Shown piece after piece: positions 60,962 through 64,000 of a DNA stretch of 64,000 nt; the stretch's first letter is position 1, and the number at the start of each line of letters is the position of its first letter. A program made the translations under genes and the position numbers. The notes beneath the pieces were generated by a model that was not told where the DNA came from, ran no database searches, and worked only from the letters and a program-made list of their open reading frames with translations. Location: NCBI GenBank assembly GCA_026261815.1, contig JAMPIT010000566.1:30715001-30779000 (forward strand), read 5' to 3'. The stretch comes from Monarcha castaneiventris obscurior. Its lineage: Eukaryota > Chordata > Aves > Passeriformes > Monarchidae.

Positions 60962-63900
60962 TGCCCTCCTCTGCCCTGGGATTTCCAACCCCACTACTTT
61001 AGCTTTGTCATCTTGCAGGTGTGTTCCTGCCTTATTACCAGCACCCAGGAATGCCTCATCCCACATGACAAAATACAGATCTGCAATAGAGACCCCAGAA
61101 AACTCAGACATCTGCAGAAAGGAAGGCAGAAGAAGCAGAGATCCTGAAACTGCATCATTCCTCAGTACAAGAGGATGATGGTCATAATAGTTATCTTTGC
61201 AGCACTATAATTTACTCCAAATTAAACACTTCACAAATCTTTCCCTGTTGCTAAAAAGGCTCTTAGGTTCCCTTGCCAACACTGATGCTTGGAGGTGGAG
61301 TGGAAACAGGAAGGGCATAAGGGATGCAGCAGAGAAAGGTTTCTCTCTCAGCTCCCTAAAACACAAACCTTGATGCTTCATTAAGCCTCTGCATAACTGT
61401 CCTGACAAGTTAAATGCTGCTGTCAGTCCTACGTCAGTCCTGGTATAGAAATTAATGCCAGGCAAGCACTGCTAGAGAAGCAGTCACCAGAAACGTATCA
61501 CTGAGTGCTCTGGCCACTCTGTTCCTCCACCTCTCCAACTGCATACTTGGATGCAGTAATTCTCAATTACCTTCCCTTCCCAGAGCAGTATGAGATCACT
61601 GTACTAAATTCTAATCTCTTCTCAAGAGGTTGTTTACACAGGCATGTCTGTTTAGCTATAGGAAAGAGTACCTCTGTGCACAAGTTTGTCTATCTCCCAC
61701 TGTGAGCCACTAAATATTTATGCTAGCTAAAAGTTAAGATGTTTTCCTGATTTGTTTAATCCAATTTTAGTGTAACTGCTTCCTGAAGTGATGGTCACAC
61801 CTTCCCATCGCTGCTGTCCTCATGTTCCCAGTCTCCTCCTCGTTGCAATGCTAAAAATTTTGTGACTGCATGATAAAGGAAATGACTTGCTGTAAATTCA
61901 CCCAGTGGTAAAAAAGGAGCAAAAGATGAGTTTTCAGTTCTGTGATCCAACAACTTGCTGTGCAGTCCTGTCCTTACTGGGTGCTGACCCAGGAAGCAGA
62001 AAAACACCAACTGCCTTAAATCATGAAATAGCAACCCAACCAAAATACTGTCACAGTGGCTGAAAGTTTTGTCAGTGGGTCCCTAGAGCTCAGAGTACCA
62101 TTGCAGCTAAGGGAGTGGTGCCACAAGGTGATCTTCACCCCCAGGACCCCAGGAACCAGCAGTCTGACGGTGCAGTGCAAACAGGGCCCTCACTCTGCCC
62201 TCTCAATTAAAGGTGTCTGTGTCAGAGTATATCAATAGTGCTGTGCAAGGAGGAGCACTAACAGCAGTTACTGGTGTCGGAAAGTCATGAAACAAACACC
62301 CCTCCAAAACCAGCAAGGCAATGGTCTGCGAGAAGCCAGGAAGCTGGACCTTTTTGCAGATGTTTTGCTTTTATTCAGCATTAGTTACTGAGATATTGTC
62401 ATACTTTCATTTCAGGGAATTGTTGGCTCTGACACTTTTACATCTTTCTTTTCTGTTTTTATGATTGATATATTCAGAAACAGTTTTTTGTGAGGTTCAT
62501 TATTGCCTTATTAAATGCCTAATCCTGTAGGGCATGGCTGACACAAGTGCTAACTTAAAATTTCTGGCATCAAATAGAGCCACATAATTCTACCTTGATG
62601 TTAAATTTTGCTTTTGTCTAACTTAGTCGACATTGAATGACAGGTCAACAGCAGTAGAACTACAAACTACGCGCATACCAAAATGCACAAAGCCTGCCAG
62701 GAAACCAATTCAAAGAAACACTGATTTATGAGACATACTTGTGCCCAGCCTTGTGCCAAAGATAAGGAGACGCTGCCTCCAGAAGAAGTCAGATGCAAGG
62801 TGCTTCCTTCCTCAGCAGGAAGACAGCAGCACCTGTGGGGAGCTCCACATCAGCTGGGCACTCCTGGCCATGGGCTGCTGGGGCTTTGCAGGCACAGATC
62901 TGCCCAGCAGCTGCCACAAAGGAAGGAAACTAAAGCAAGAACTTGCAATCAAAAATATTTGTTCCCCATCCCAGAAATGTCTCCTAGCAAGCCAGTTCAC
63001 ACTTTCGAAGATCCTGTGGTAAAATGAAAATGTCACCAAGCACCAACATGGCATAGCACTGGGGTGCTGACACAATAATCACCTGCACCAGTGCACTGTG
63101 GAGTTAATGTCAGTTCTCCAGTTTCCTTGAACACTGACTTTGGTCCCCAAAATGTGACCCAAATAATTGGGGTTAACAGCAGCTCGCGTTTGGATTCCAG
63201 TGAGTTCAGTTTTAGAAAATGAGATTGTAAAAAGAGCTATGAAAAAAGGTGTGAGCTTAGATCCTCATTAACTACAACTATCACTACAAATGTCTTCTCC
63301 TGTTTTCCCTAGGCTCCTTTAAGCCACTGTAATCACAAGGGTGATGTTAACCACACTGGAAGGAGGATGGCTGACAGTAACCTTATCTTCGGCCTCTGGA
63401 AAACATTGTGACACAAAACTGGGAGGCCTGACTGGGACTGGGAACAATCTCCCTCCTTCAATCCTTATCAGACCATAAAACTGGGGCATGCAGTTTCTTT
63501 GTCTTTCCTATTGTCTCATGCCTCCACGCTGAACTGGAATGTCAAGAGCAAACAGTGTTACCTTAGCAAGTGAGGGTTCATCGGCTGAGACGTGCCACAG
63601 AAAAGAGCCCCCACAGAAGGGGCCAACTCCTTCTAGCCAGAGTGCTTCATCAGGAGCTGGATGGGGGTCCTCAGCACACCACATGATTCTTTGGCCCCCT
63701 CCAACAGATATTCTCCTGCATCCTCTGGGGTCCCTCTCGCGACTGAAATTGAGGCATTCCTCATGACTTATCAGTCCCCCAGTCCTGATGCAGTCCTTAA
63801 TGCTGCAATTTCTGGTTGCACAGACCATGACAAGCTGCCTCAGAGGGCAGGCCAGCTCCTTTCTGTGTCTGTGAGCTCATCGGAATTACTCTGCCATCAT

Positions 63901-64000
63901 ACCAATGCCAGGGAAGCAGCAGGAACATTCTGCGGGGGGGAAAGCCCCACAAAAGCCTCTCCTAGGTAAAGGTGGGAATGAGGACAGGTAGTGAAGCAGG
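60962..64000. other. Non-coding stretch to the window end
   Basis: No gene recognised. The last 600 bp (from about 63400) are somewhat GC-richer, with a compact style reminiscent of retroviral LTRs, but I cannot match them to a family. Confidence 0.45.

Noticed and set aside
1..64000. CRISPR array, operon, prophage or bacterial-type defence system
   Set aside because: No spaced direct repeats, no ribosome-binding-site-led gene runs and no long coding density; the repeats present are vertebrate (avian) retroelements.

Overview
The window looks like nuclear DNA from a songbird (passerine). It is AT-rich and almost wholly non-coding. Its interspersed repeats are avian: three young CR1 LINE 3' ends, an older CR1 relic, a stand-alone endogenous-retrovirus LTR of a type I associate with finches, and a tRNA-Ile/CR1 composite SINE resembling the passerine family TguSINE1. 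There are no operons, no long convincing reading frames, no rRNA or intact tRNA genes, and no CRISPR array. Family names rest on recognition of conserved blocks; no database search was possible.

The main gene landmark is a CpG island at about 14.9-16.06 kb. Inside it, on the minus strand, is a probable first coding exon of 15 codons (MGDSVFSERPALRYA) ending on a GCG|GTGAGT splice donor. The protein is not recognised. If the exon is real, everything to its left (15441 down to 1) is downstream of it, most likely intron 1 or a run of introns. Three very short segments there (8554-8576, 8319-8347, 5048-5071) have good splice signals on the minus strand but cannot be confirmed. The island holds three GC-rich short tandem repeats, one of them 42-71 nt upstream of the ATG.

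To the right of the island the minus-strand gene is upstream sequence, and the plus strand has possible exons. One is a terminal exon at 17185-17360 with a very good acceptor and an AATAAA. The other is a 200-nt segment at 24674-24873 with a good acceptor, a CAG|GTAAGC donor and one open frame. These could belong to a divergent lncRNA or be cryptic.

The most striking non-genic structure is a 154-bp inverted repeat at 20653-20806: 75-bp arms, a 4-nt loop and two mismatches, both of which become G-U wobble pairs in a minus-strand RNA. Two smaller palindromes lie within 200 bp of it, and a strong G-quadruplex motif follows at 21450. A second, 18-bp perfect hairpin lies at 8748-8790.

From 25 to 64 kb the window is repeat relics and unique non-coding DNA: LTR at 30.5-31.1 kb, SINE at 35.25 kb, AT microsatellite at 37.2 kb, CR1 at 39.4 kb, ancient CR1 at 55.5 kb, a 210-bp (CTTTT)42 tract at 56.9 kb, and two CR1 copies in opposite orientation at 59.7-61.0 kb. 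I see no evidence of a new multi-gene system. The items most worth checking are the long hairpin, the identity of the exon-1 gene, the pentanucleotide tract and the two plus-strand exon candidates.
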